The notes under the pieces: generated by a model
The model's input: the letters and a program-made list of their open reading frames with translations, nothing else
What the model was told of the DNA's origin: nothing
Databases searched by the model: none
In this document: positions 9,601 through 15,335 of the stretch, in pieces
Layout of the letters: every line of letters starts with the position of its first letter
How positions within the stretch are numbered: the stretch's first letter is position 1
NCBI GenBank assembly: GCA_964591605.1
Contig: CAZQEN010000173.1
Location: 1 to 15,453, forward strand
Length of the DNA stretch: 15,453 nucleotides
Origin: CAYLLT01 sp964591605
Lineage (GTDB): Bacteria; Planctomycetota; Phycisphaerae; UBA1845; PWPN01
Direction: 5' to 3'
Translations under genes and position numbers: made by a program

Positions 9601-9815
9601 GACCCGCTGCGTGCCCGGAGTTCGGCCTGTTCGACAACCCGGAGGGCTCCGAGCCGCTCGGCCAGTTCGGGGCCGAATTCGGCGTGGTCGGCGATCACCT
9701 GATCATCGGAGACCGCCTCTCCGGCCGCCCGCCGCGAAATCACTTCGCGCAGGATGGTGCTCACGCGCCCGAAGCGGCCGGTGATGCTGCCGTCACACCG
9801 TGTGTGCTTGCTCAT
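6684..9815 (-). CDS. Membrane-anchored Ser/Thr protein kinase with TPR tail
   Basis: The product is 1043 residues from the ATG at 9815. That start is preferred because the preceding 45 residues of the longest frame run through the intergenic palindrome and look non-coding. Hanks kinase features (numbering from 9815): glycine loop IHRGGQGRVY near 106-115, lysine K129 in VAIK, HRDLKPSN at 275-282, DFG at 295-297 and SPE at 329-331, so catalysis looks intact. One membrane segment at about 451-473 puts the kinase inside the cell. The rest (about 545-1030) is TPR units with A-rich helix pairs, probably for protein contacts on the far side of the membrane. Between the hinge (MDYIAGRSL) and the catalytic loop is an unusual linker of about 60 residues, of which 205-238 are encoded by a 100-bp palindromic element. 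The ECF sigma gene lies 180 bp upstream, a pairing known in planctomycetes. Confidence 0.9.
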   Translation of the reverse strand: MSKHTRCDGSITGRFGRVSTILREVISRRAAGEAVSDDQVIADHAEFGPELAERLGALRVVEQAELRARSGSDAVPGDPSIDAADSFAGPPVPHDAFAGYEIQSEIHRGGQGRVYRAIQQTSGRPVAIKVLREHRLAAADARARFEREVQVLSRLRHPNIFTILDCVIAGDACYLVMDYIAGRSLDEYLAGDAPLDGASRIQWQTGGMGPGSPGHPQSRMQTARAPFARAASTLPMPPRRNAPVLGMHPPLKTTLQLFVKIAWAVHAAHVRGIIHRDLKPSNVRIDDAGEPHVLDFGLAKLAGSASDAAPPETTMTLTGQFVGSLPWASPEQAQGASHRIDSRCDIYALGVMLYRAVTGQFPYPVAGTFAEVLHHILHTDPLRPGLLRADVNDELDTIILKCLAKDLERRYQSAAELARDLERFLAGEPIEARRDSTWYLIRRMVRRHRVAAAAVGALFVLVCTSAIWLSVLYRSEARARADAERSVQRAGVIQQFLQSMLVPPRSPQTPAADSSARRQLIAREVLDDAAARVDSQLAGEPEVEAAVRTTIGRAYHGMGLFAEARPHLQRALEIRRSLLPPMHADIAASLNHLGALLYDLDDFAGAEALFRQSLEQRRRLHPDGHPDLAESLQNLGWVLQTRGQYDQVEPLYAQALAMLRQFSGNDSIEAAGLLGRWGQLHFVQNHFDAARAPLVEARDMLHRLGADQTPQAAALLIQLGKLEAAVGRVPQAEALLREALELTRRVHGDVHPDVAWSLQRLGMLLHAKGCYAQAEPMLREACAMNERLLAPDSPYRARAHECLAALLLDRGDQAGAQEASQRAIDVWSARYRPGDPYLVWSYGRMGCVLAARGELDVAEHLLTSALEQGDAVLAEEPEQVVANLCALAEIKRSHGEPDQALARLSEALEVSEIWLGQGAPEGVVVMTRLGRLLTQRGDLAGAEPFLQDALLGAAERLGQDHPTTASCLHNLACWLVEHSSAHSALPLPEASRTPGFPGPSPDPLELARTCAQRALTIRRTVYPADHPAITESLQLLDQINRNR
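9102..9201. repeat. 100-bp cloverleaf-like palindromic element inside the kinase gene
   Basis: Perfect 12-bp terminal inverted repeats, GGGTGGCATGGG (9102-9113) and CCCATGCCACCC (9190-9201), enclose three internal hairpins: 9126-9150 (9-bp stem, 7-nt loop), 9156-9173 (7-bp stem) and 9173-9190 (8-bp stem, 2-nt loop). An alternative stem, 9111-9118 with 9123-9130, competes with the first. The structure resembles a small non-autonomous palindromic or REP/MITE-like element. It carries no stop codon in the kinase frame and encodes residues 205-238 of the kinase as a Gly/Pro/Ala-rich linker. I see no obvious target-site duplication. Confidence 0.8.
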
Positions 9816-9884
9816 GGGAGTCAAAGTCGTCTCAGAGCCTGCCACTTCGGCGCATTCGCGTGATTCGGGGCGAAGCGGCTGCAT

Positions 9885-9922
9885 CCGGCATGGCGGGCAA
9901 CGGCGCTCGCCATGCCACCCGG
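9885..9922 (-). repeat. Short palindromic relative of the repeat between sigma and kinase genes
   Basis: GGCATGGCG at 9887-9895 and CGCCATGCC at 9908-9916 form a perfect 9-bp stem with a 12-base loop. On the minus strand the sequence starts GGGTGGCATGG, identical over 11 bases to the end of the 100-bp element. The other end lacks the CACCC part, so this is a shortened or degraded copy. It lies in the 180-bp gap between the sigma stop (9996) and the kinase start (9815), where a transcript hairpin could affect relative expression of the two genes (inference). Confidence 0.65.
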
Positions 9923-9995
9923 CGCCGGGCCACACGCCTGCAACATTCAACGCTCTGGGATGGCCTGCGCGCCCGCGAATCGTGGTTCGGGCAGG

Positions 9996-10631
9996 TCAAT
10001 CCGTCGAGCTCAGGTAACTGCTCACGCTGCCGAGCCGCTGGGCGAGCAGGCGGGTGCCGCGGCGGCACAGGCCGTGGATCGCCCGCTGCGTCCGGCCCAT
10101 TTCGCGGGCTGCGGCGGCAACCGTCCATCCCTGGAGGTATACCAGCTCGATCGCCCGGCGGTACGGGGCCGGAAGCTCCCTGATTTCATGATTCATCGAT
10201 GCAATCGCCTCGCGGCAGGCCACGCTGCGACTGGGGCTCCGCTGAGGCGATGCGAGCAGGTTCAGCAGCTCGATAACCGAGTCTTCGAGCGAAGCCCGGC
10301 CCGCCGACGGGCCGGGACGTCCGCCACCGCGCCGCATGGCCCGCTGATGGCGGATCAGGCTCCGCAGCCGGCGCAGGGCGATGGTGGTCAGCCAGCGGTC
10401 GAAAGATGTCTCGTCCGTCGCGGTAAAGTCGCGGATGTGCGTGAACACGCGGACGTAGGTTTCCTGAAGCATGTCATCGGCGTCGAGGGTGCAGCGCAGG
10501 TCGGCGGGGATCTTGAAGTGCAGGTACCGTTTGAGACGGGCGTGGGCTTCCGTGAGCAGCAGTTTCAGAGCCACGGCGTCTCCGGCCACGGCCTGGCGGA
10601 TGATGTTGAGCCTGTCGGAAGTCGTGTCCAT
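9996..10631 (-). CDS. ECF-type RNA polymerase sigma factor
   Basis: The product is 211 residues. Region 2 spans about 10-100, with the DADDMLQETYVRVF core-binding and -10 recognition helix at 50-63. A Gly/Pro/Ser-rich linker covers about 101-135. Region 4 spans about 137-200, with a helix-turn-helix starting near W169 (TVAAAAREMGRTQRAIHGLC) that should bind the -35 element. Region 3 is absent, as in ECF factors, and length is typical. GGAG lies nine bases before the ATG at 10631. The neighbouring downstream Ser/Thr kinase suggests control by phosphorylation rather than by a classical anti-sigma factor, as described for planctomycete ECF groups. No anti-sigma gene is visible beside it. Its target promoters cannot be read from this window. 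Confidence 0.92.
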   Translation of the reverse strand: MDTTSDRLNIIRQAVAGDAVALKLLLTEAHARLKRYLHFKIPADLRCTLDADDMLQETYVRVFTHIRDFTATDETSFDRWLTTIALRRLRSLIRHQRAMRRGGGRPGPSAGRASLEDSVIELLNLLASPQRSPSRSVACREAIASMNHEIRELPAPYRRAIELVYLQGWTVAAAAREMGRTQRAIHGLCRRGTRLLAQRLGSVSSYLSSTD

Positions 10632-10688
10632 ACGGCCGGACTCCGGGGACAGCCGGCGAACTGAGAAGACTGGCCCATCGCACCCGTC

Positions 10689-10718
10689 AGTGTACCTCTG
10701 GCGGCGGGCTCATCCCAA
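10689..10718 (-). promoter_or_regulatory. Promoter candidate for the sigma factor gene
   Basis: On the minus strand TTGGGA (10718-10713) and TACACT (10694-10689) are 18 bases apart, each matching the sigma-70 consensus at four of six bases. The start codon lies about 58 bases downstream of the -10. An autoregulated ECF promoter elsewhere in the region is possible but not recognised. Confidence 0.35.
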
Positions 10719-10794
10719 GAGAAAAGCCGAAGAGTCGGGGGCGGCTGGGCGATTTCCGCAAGTCTCTGAATGCGGGGGCCGGTGGGCTGAGTTG

Positions 10795-10851
10795 AGGTCC
10801 TGCCCGGCAGGCAGGACCTGCCTGGGCAGGTTCGCGGACCTGTCGGACAGG
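10795..10851. repeat. Tandem palindromes between divergent genes
   Basis: AGGTCCTGCC at 10795-10804 pairs perfectly with GGCAGGACCT at 10810-10819 around a 5-base loop. It is followed by CCTGGGCAGG (10821-10830) and by CCTGTC/GACAGG (10839-10851). All three are variants of the same CCTGnC/GnCAGG theme. They are followed by TTTT at 10854-10857, so a plus-strand transcript would end in a hairpin plus short U run. They may be a repetitive palindromic element or a terminator-like structure. Confidence 0.55.
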
Positions 10852-10956
10852 ACTTTTCGCCCGATCGGCGGGCGCGCCGGCTCGGGACGGCGTTAGGTAC
10901 CGGGACGCCCCGAGCAGGGCTATGGCTCGACGGCACCTTTTCGACCGGAGGACATC

Positions 10957-11862
10957 ATGCGCTCACACCCGTTCGTTATCGCTGTCCGAACCCTGGGGCC
11001 GGTGATCCTCGGGGCCGCCCTCCTGGGCGCCGGTCCACCCGGCGTCGGAGACAAGCACGTCATCTGCCGCGTCGTCACGAGCTGGAGCTCCAACTGCGAC
11101 GGCAGCACGCGCTCCGACTGGGACGACATGGTCAACGCCTGGTACGCCGAAATCACCAATGACGAGGGCCGCCCGGACGGGCACGGCAACCGCGCCTGGG
11201 ACCAAGCCGGCTTTCAGCGGAACGGAAACATCGTCGACAGCGATTTCACCGATCCCGCGGTGGTCGACTGGGGTCACGATGACAACGTGAGCCGACTGGA
11301 TCGCGCGGACGCCTACATGGTCGGGTTTCACGGCGGTGAAACCGGCGACGCCGGCGCCGGAGAGGTGATCCGCTGGCGCGGGACGGTACGCGTCAATGAA
11401 GCGGGCGATGGAAACTGCAAAACCTGGCAGGGCAGCATGCGACTGGGCAACTGGGACCTGGAGTTCTTCCATATCTCCTCCTGCCACAGCATGTGCAGCG
11501 ACAGCCCTTTCGCCTGGGAAGACAGCATGGCGAACGTCCACCAGATCAGCGGCTTTCACGGCATCATGTACATCATCCCGTGGTGGCCCGAGCTCTACGC
11601 CGATTTCGGCGACGACGGGTTCGACATGTCGCTGGGCGATGCCTGGCTCGACCAGCTTTACGATCCCGAGCACTGGTACGAGCTCTGGCAGGATGGTGAT
11701 CAGTGCCCGGTGGCCATGGCCTCGGGCGCGGACCTCGTGGATGCGTGGGACCGCCTCCAGAACGAACAATACAACAACGTGTACGACGACCCGACGCCGA
11801 ACAACTCCGTACGGATCTGGGTCGGCGACTGCAATCCCGATGACGACCCGGCGCTGCCCTGA
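10957..11862 (+). CDS. Secreted putative clan CD-like (caspase-fold) cysteine peptidase
   Basis: The product is 301 residues with a signal peptide ending near residue 24. GGAGG five bases before the ATG fixes the start. The mature part has strand-like YMVGFHGGETGD (H125-G126) followed by EFFHISSCHSM (C176), the order and spacing of a His-Gly and Cys dyad in caspase/gingipain-fold peptidases. A second GFHG at 199-202 and several conserved-looking Trp residues follow. Mature cysteines at 37, 47, 154, 176, 180, 250 and 292 could partly form disulfides. I recall a family of uncharacterised bacterial proteins of this kind (DUF6345), but that name is from memory and unverified. The next gene starts 21 bp later and probably shares the transcript. 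A non-enzymatic protein with a coincidental HG/SC pattern cannot be excluded. Confidence 0.5.
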   Translation: MRSHPFVIAVRTLGPVILGAALLGAGPPGVGDKHVICRVVTSWSSNCDGSTRSDWDDMVNAWYAEITNDEGRPDGHGNRAWDQAGFQRNGNIVDSDFTDPAVVDWGHDDNVSRLDRADAYMVGFHGGETGDAGAGEVIRWRGTVRVNEAGDGNCKTWQGSMRLGNWDLEFFHISSCHSMCSDSPFAWEDSMANVHQISGFHGIMYIIPWWPELYADFGDDGFDMSLGDAWLDQLYDPEHWYELWQDGDQCPVAMASGADLVDAWDRLQNEQYNNVYDDPTPNNSVRIWVGDCNPDDDPALP

Positions 11863-11883
11863 CGCCCGCTTCTGGAGACGGCC

Positions 11884-13239
11884 ATGGAACGCTTCACTCG
11901 GATCTCAAATCTCAGATCTCAAATCTCGAATCTGAACCCACGCCGCGGCCGGGCCGTGCTCGCCGTCGCCTTGCCTCTGTGCCTCTCCCTGGCCATGGCA
12001 GCAGCGGCCAGTGCCCAGACCACCGAACCCCCCGAGCCGCCTCCGCTCTCCCGCACGCTCACGCTCAACGACTACAAAACGATGGTCAGCGCCCTCCTGC
12101 CTGCATCGCCGCCCTCTTCGATCCTCACCACGCCCAACGGTCCCGACTGGCTGGCGAGCTTGTCCGTCTCGGCGATTTCGATGGCCGTTCAGGACACCTC
12201 TGTGCCTACGATGACCGAAACGAGCGGCCCGCGCAGTGAGTCGCGCGACCCCGCCGAAACCAAGGTGATCCGCATCGACCGCAGCCGCGGATACGTCCGC
12301 TACGCCAACCGGGCCCGCGCCTTCAACTACATGACCTCGCCTCGCACCGGCGTCTCCGATGCCGTGGCCATGTCGCGGATGACAACCGCACTCAATACGC
12401 TGGGCATTCCCACAGCCGAGCGCGGGCCCAGCCGCGTCGACAACGTCCGCGGCCAGGACCATGTGCCCCCTAACGCCCCCGGTGCGCCCTTCACGCGCGA
12501 ACGATTTGTCACGATGGATCGTGTGATGAACGGCTACCCTGTCTTCGGCTCGATGGCACGGCTGGCGGTCTCGAACGCCGGCGGCGGGCAGTCCGCGCGT
12601 CTTCTCGTGCGCTGGCCGAAGTTCCAGATGCCCACTGGCCAGACCTTCCGCGCGCGCCAGAGCATCGTCGATGACCTCGCTCAGCGGATGTTCGACTCGC
12701 AGAAGGGCGCCGCCGTCAACAACCTCGACATTATCCTGGGCTACCTGCCCTACGGCCAGAACTTCCGCCCTGTTGCCATTGCCAAATACTGGGATCGTGA
12801 CTCGGGCGAAGTGATCGTCGCTCCGCTGGTCAATATGCCGGCCGACAGCGACCTCGACGGCGTTTCCGAAACCTCCGACAACTGTCCGGCCGGGCGGAAT
12901 CCGGGCCAGGAGGACTTTGATAGCGACGGTGTCGGCGACATCTGCGACAACTGCCTGAAGGTCCCGAATCCCGCGCAGTCCGACGCCGACGGCGACGGGA
13001 TCGGCGACGCGTGCGACTGCAACAGCCCGGCCGCTGACTTCGACAGCGACTGTGACGTGGATGCGGACGATCTGGCGGTCTTCCACGGCTGTGTCACCGG
13101 TGATGCCGTACCCAACGAAGCAGCGGATTGTCGCGAGGCGGATTTTGACGGCGACGCCGACATCGATCTGCGCGACTTCGCATACTTTCAGCGATGCTAC
13201 TCGGGGACCGGCGCCGTAGATCCGCTCTGCGGGACGTGA
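11884..13239 (+). CDS. Secreted TSP3/dockerin-like protein with propeptide-like core
   Basis: The product is 451 residues. GGAG six bases before the ATG supports the start, which gives a long N-region before the signal peptide (hydrophobic 24-40, likely cleavage after ASA near 44). The core (about 50-318) is unnamed. Its section near 207-245 (MDRVMNGYPVFGSMARLAV, then a Gly-rich turn) resembles the FTP/PepSY-like propeptide pattern of secreted peptidases. Residues 321-378 are thrombospondin type 3 calcium repeats (DSDLDGVSETSDNC and two related units). Residues 384-450 are a two-loop dockerin-like module with cysteines at 390, 403, 416, 438 and 449, similar to the end of the FG-GAP protein. 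Sitting 21 bp after the peptidase-like gene, it could be its substrate, chaperone, inhibitor or surface anchor; this is inference. A heptamer tandem repeat encodes residues 7-18. Confidence 0.75.
   Translation: MERFTRISNLRSQISNLNPRRGRAVLAVALPLCLSLAMAAAASAQTTEPPEPPPLSRTLTLNDYKTMVSALLPASPPSSILTTPNGPDWLASLSVSAISMAVQDTSVPTMTETSGPRSESRDPAETKVIRIDRSRGYVRYANRARAFNYMTSPRTGVSDAVAMSRMTTALNTLGIPTAERGPSRVDNVRGQDHVPPNAPGAPFTRERFVTMDRVMNGYPVFGSMARLAVSNAGGGQSARLLVRWPKFQMPTGQTFRARQSIVDDLAQRMFDSQKGAAVNNLDIILGYLPYGQNFRPVAIAKYWDRDSGEVIVAPLVNMPADSDLDGVSETSDNCPAGRNPGQEDFDSDGVGDICDNCLKVPNPAQSDADGDGIGDACDCNSPAADFDSDCDVDADDLAVFHGCVTGDAVPNEAADCREADFDGDADIDLRDFAYFQRCYSGTGAVDPLCGT
11902..11936 (+). repeat. Heptanucleotide tandem repeat in the 5' coding region
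   Basis: Five consecutive 7-base units occur: ATCTCAA, ATCTCAG, ATCTCAA, ATCTCGA and ATCTGAA. Because seven is not a multiple of three, the amino-acid pattern repeats every 21 bases, giving ISNLRSQ then ISNLN. The AT-rich units stand out from the GC-rich surroundings and resemble short tandemly repeated repetitive sequences known from other bacteria. Confidence 0.85.
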
Positions 13240-13256
13240 CGGCACCGCTCGATAAC

Positions 13257-13278
13257 GTGGTCCGGGCCTGAGGGCCAC
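13257..13278 (+). terminator. Weak terminator-like hairpin after the peptidase/partner genes
   Basis: GTGGTCC (13257-13263) can pair with GGGCCAC (13272-13278), one pair being a G-T wobble, around an 8-base loop, 18 bases after the stop codon. No T tract follows, so intrinsic termination is uncertain. Confidence 0.25.
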
Positions 13279-13318
13279 GACACGACGCCCTCCCGTGAGG
13301 TTTTGCGGCCTTTGACCC

Positions 13319-13346
13319 TTGAATCCCGCACCCAAGCGGTTATGAC
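13319..13346 (+). promoter_or_regulatory. Promoter candidate for the sulfatase
   Basis: TTGAAT (13319-13324) and TATGAC (13341-13346) are 16 bases apart, each four of six against consensus. The 200-bp gap 13240-13438 also holds a GC palindrome, CCGCCCCGGGGCGG, at 13380-13393 in the presumed leader. Support is weak. Confidence 0.25.
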
Positions 13347-13438
13347 TGGCGGGCCGGAGCCAGGCTGGCGCCGCCTCACCCGCCCCGGGGCGGCCCGGTC
13401 AGCGGAATCGGACATGGGGCACGGTGTGCATCACGCAG

Positions 13439-14905
13439 ATGAAATCCACCCCACTCCTCGCAGCGATGTGGCCCGCCCTTCTCCAATTATGGGTATTCGG
13501 AGTCTTGCAGCATACTCTGGCGGCATCGCCTGCCCGGCCGCCCAACATCGTCATGATCGTGGCGGACGATCTGGGTTGGAACGCGGTCGGCTATCACGGC
13601 GGGTTCGCACGCACACCGCACATCGACCGGATCGCCCAGTACGGCGTGCAGCTCGACCGGTTCTACGTCAGCCCGATGTGTTCGCCGACGCGGGCCGGGC
13701 TGATGACCGGGCGGTATCCGCTGCGGCTGGGGATGGGGCGGACGGTGGTGCGGCCCTGGGCGCGGTATGGACTTTCGCCCGACCAGACCACGCTGGCCGA
13801 GGCGCTGCGGGAGGCCGGCTACGCCAGCCGTGCGGCGATCGGGAAGTGGCACCTGGGGCACCTCGAGGCAAGGTGGCACCCGCTCTCGCAGGGATTCACG
13901 TTTGCCGCGGGCTGCTACAACGGTGCGGCCGACTACTGGACGCGTGAGCGCGAGGGTGAGATCGACTGGCACATCAACGCCCAGCCCGTACAGCCGAAGG
14001 GCTACACGACCGACCTGATCGCCGACGAGGCCGTCCGATTCATTCGCGAATCCGTGCCGGGGGGGCCGTTCTTCTGCTACGTCGCCTTTACCGCGCCGCA
14101 CGGTCCGTTCCAGGCGCCCGACGACGTGATCGCCCGGTACCAGGCGCTCGATGACACGCCGGACGACGGCAAACCTTCGCGAAAGCAGATCCTGGCGGCG
14201 ATGATCGCATGTCTGGACCAGGGCGTCGGCCGGATCCTGCAGGCCATTTCGGACGAAGGGATCGGGGGCGAGACGCTGGTGTGGTTCCTGAGCGACAACG
14301 GCGGCGTTCCCGACATCGAGGACAACAACACGCCGCTGCGGGGCTCGAAGCTCACCGTCTATGAGGGAGGTGTGCGTGTTCCGGCAGCGGTGTGGTGGCC
14401 GGGGGTCATCGAGGGCGGGCGGAAGATCACCACGCCGATGTCGCATGTGGATGTGCTTCCCACGCTGCTGCAGGCGGCCTCGGGCCAAGTGGAGAGCGCC
14501 CGGCCGCTGGACGGTCTCGGCATGTTCGAGATCCTGACCGGTAAGGCGGGCGCAGAGATGCCGCAGCGGGATTTGTACCACTTCACCGGTCAGAACGGGC
14601 TCGACAGGGAGCAACTGGCGATCCTCTCGGCCGACGGATGGAAGCTGGTGATCATCGGCCCGGATGTGCGACAGGAAGGTGGATACCGCACGCCCAAACA
14701 CCGCGTCGAGCTCTTCCATCTGGCCCGGGACCCGCTGGAGAAAACCGACCTGGCCGGCCAGGAACTGCAGCGGGTGGAGGCGCTGGGCGACAGGCTCGTC
14801 GCGTTCCGCCGGTCGGAACCTGACGGGGCGATGGCTGTGACGCCGACTCCGGCCGGCTTCCGGCCCCCGCCGCAATGGCGCAATCCGCTGGCCGACCGGA
14901 AGTGA
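13439..14905 (+). CDS. Secreted sulfatase, arylsulfatase B-like, formylglycine type
   Basis: The product is 488 residues from the ATG at 13439. A GTG five codons upstream is possible, and neither start has a clear ribosome binding site. A signal peptide ends near residue 29 (TLAA). The enzyme should hydrolyse sulfate esters, probably on a glycan, outside the cytoplasm. D43-D44 (IVADDLGW) and D286-N287 (FLSDNGG) form the metal site. C81-S-P-T-R85 is the C-x-P-x-R motif whose cysteine is converted to formylglycine. G135-KWHLG, H221 in TAPHGPF and K304 in RGSKLTVYEGGVR complete the active site. Order and length fit the S1 family, and the LRGSK...GGVRVP section resembles arylsulfatases B/I/J. Substrate is unknown. 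Maturation needs a formylglycine-generating enzyme, not present here. All catalytic residues are intact. Confidence 0.93.
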   Translation: MKSTPLLAAMWPALLQLWVFGVLQHTLAASPARPPNIVMIVADDLGWNAVGYHGGFARTPHIDRIAQYGVQLDRFYVSPMCSPTRAGLMTGRYPLRLGMGRTVVRPWARYGLSPDQTTLAEALREAGYASRAAIGKWHLGHLEARWHPLSQGFTFAAGCYNGAADYWTREREGEIDWHINAQPVQPKGYTTDLIADEAVRFIRESVPGGPFFCYVAFTAPHGPFQAPDDVIARYQALDDTPDDGKPSRKQILAAMIACLDQGVGRILQAISDEGIGGETLVWFLSDNGGVPDIEDNNTPLRGSKLTVYEGGVRVPAAVWWPGVIEGGRKITTPMSHVDVLPTLLQAASGQVESARPLDGLGMFEILTGKAGAEMPQRDLYHFTGQNGLDREQLAILSADGWKLVIIGPDVRQEGGYRTPKHRVELFHLARDPLEKTDLAGQELQRVEALGDRLVAFRRSEPDGAMAVTPTPAGFRPPPQWRNPLADRK

Positions 14906-15066
14906 CCGGGAGCCCTCGCCCCCCCACCGTGATGGGCCCAGCAGGCCCGCCGATGAGCCGGTGACCAAAATCTTCGCACCCACTGGCTTGACGCAGCGTA
15001 GAATCCCTCAAGAGAGACCCTGCCGTCTCCGGGGCGAGGGGACGGCCCGGGCCTTGGGGCATGTTG

Positions 15067-15075
15067 TGCTAACCT
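15067..15075 (+). promoter_or_regulatory. Extended -10-like element before the miniprotein gene
   Basis: TGCTAACCT fits the extended -10 form TGn-TAnnnT, about 10 bases before the Shine-Dalgarno site, which would give a very short leader. A TTGACG at 14988-14993 is too far away to be its -35. Elsewhere in the 191-bp gap 14906-15096 I see only weak hairpins (GGGCC/GGCCC at 14934-14948). Confidence 0.25.
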
Positions 15076-15096
15076 GTTCCACAGAAGGAGGACGAT

Positions 15097-15273
15097 ATGA
15101 AGTCTTCATCTCGTCTGTCCAGGGCGGCGCGGTGGCTGCTCATCCTGGCGATGCCGGGGATTCTGCCGGCCTACATCATGCGGTGCGATAAGGCGGCACT
15201 GAACTTCCAGCGAGGCTTTTTCACCGGTCTGGGCGCGGCGATCAGCGCGGCCGCCGTGGACGCGCAGACCTGA
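15097..15273 (+). CDS. 58-residue secreted or membrane miniprotein
   Basis: AAGGAGG at 15085-15091 sits five bases before the ATG, the best ribosome binding site in the window. The 58 codons encode a basic N-terminus (five Arg/Lys in the first 12 residues), a hydrophobic stretch at about 13-27 (WLLILAMPGILPAYI), a single cysteine at 30 and a short amphipathic, Ala/Gly-rich C-terminal part (FFTGLGAAISAAAVDA). It fits a signal peptide or single membrane anchor; IMRC is not a good lipobox. Short secreted proteins of this shape are, as I recall, common in planctomycete genomes, but I know no function. It is 191 bp after the sulfatase on the same strand and probably independent of it. Confidence 0.7.
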   Translation: MKSSSRLSRAARWLLILAMPGILPAYIMRCDKAALNFQRGFFTGLGAAISAAAVDAQT

Positions 15274-15335
15274 GCCGGGTTCACGGTCGAGCCAATGGGG
15301 TTGCCACCGGACGTTTCGCCGTCGCTGACGCCCTG

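Larger units (their letters stand above)
10632..10956. other. Divergent intergenic region with hairpins
   Basis: The 325-bp stretch between the divergent sigma and peptidase-like genes holds no ORF that I trust. It contains a sigma-gene promoter candidate (10689-10718), a perfect 10-bp hairpin (10795-10819) followed by a compact CCTGTC/GACAGG palindrome (10839-10851) and TTTT. It also has a GC-rich hairpin at 10880-10915 (10-bp stem with one mismatch, 16-base loop), about 40 bases before the ATG at 10957. GGAGG at 10947-10951 is the ribosome binding site of that gene. I find no convincing plus-strand -35/-10 pair. Confidence 0.5.

Noticed and set aside
8472..9863. 463-residue plus-strand frame
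   Set aside because: It is antisense to the kinase domain, where all kinase motifs are on the minus strand.
9816..9950. 45-residue N-terminal extension of the kinase
   Set aside because: The extension translates the intergenic palindrome, is Cys/Pro/Arg-rich, and has no ribosome binding site. The ATG at 9815 gives a typical N-terminus.
11905..13335. 476-residue minus-strand frame
   Set aside because: It is the shadow of the TSP3/dockerin-like gene, which has a signal peptide, a ribosome binding site and clear repeats on the plus strand.
13487..14983. 498-residue minus-strand frame
   Set aside because: It is antisense to the sulfatase, which has all catalytic motifs; the frame is Arg/Pro/His-rich without domains.
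14988..15004. TTGACG followed by TAGAAT as a promoter
   Set aside because: The spacing is only five bases, too short for a -35/-10 pair.
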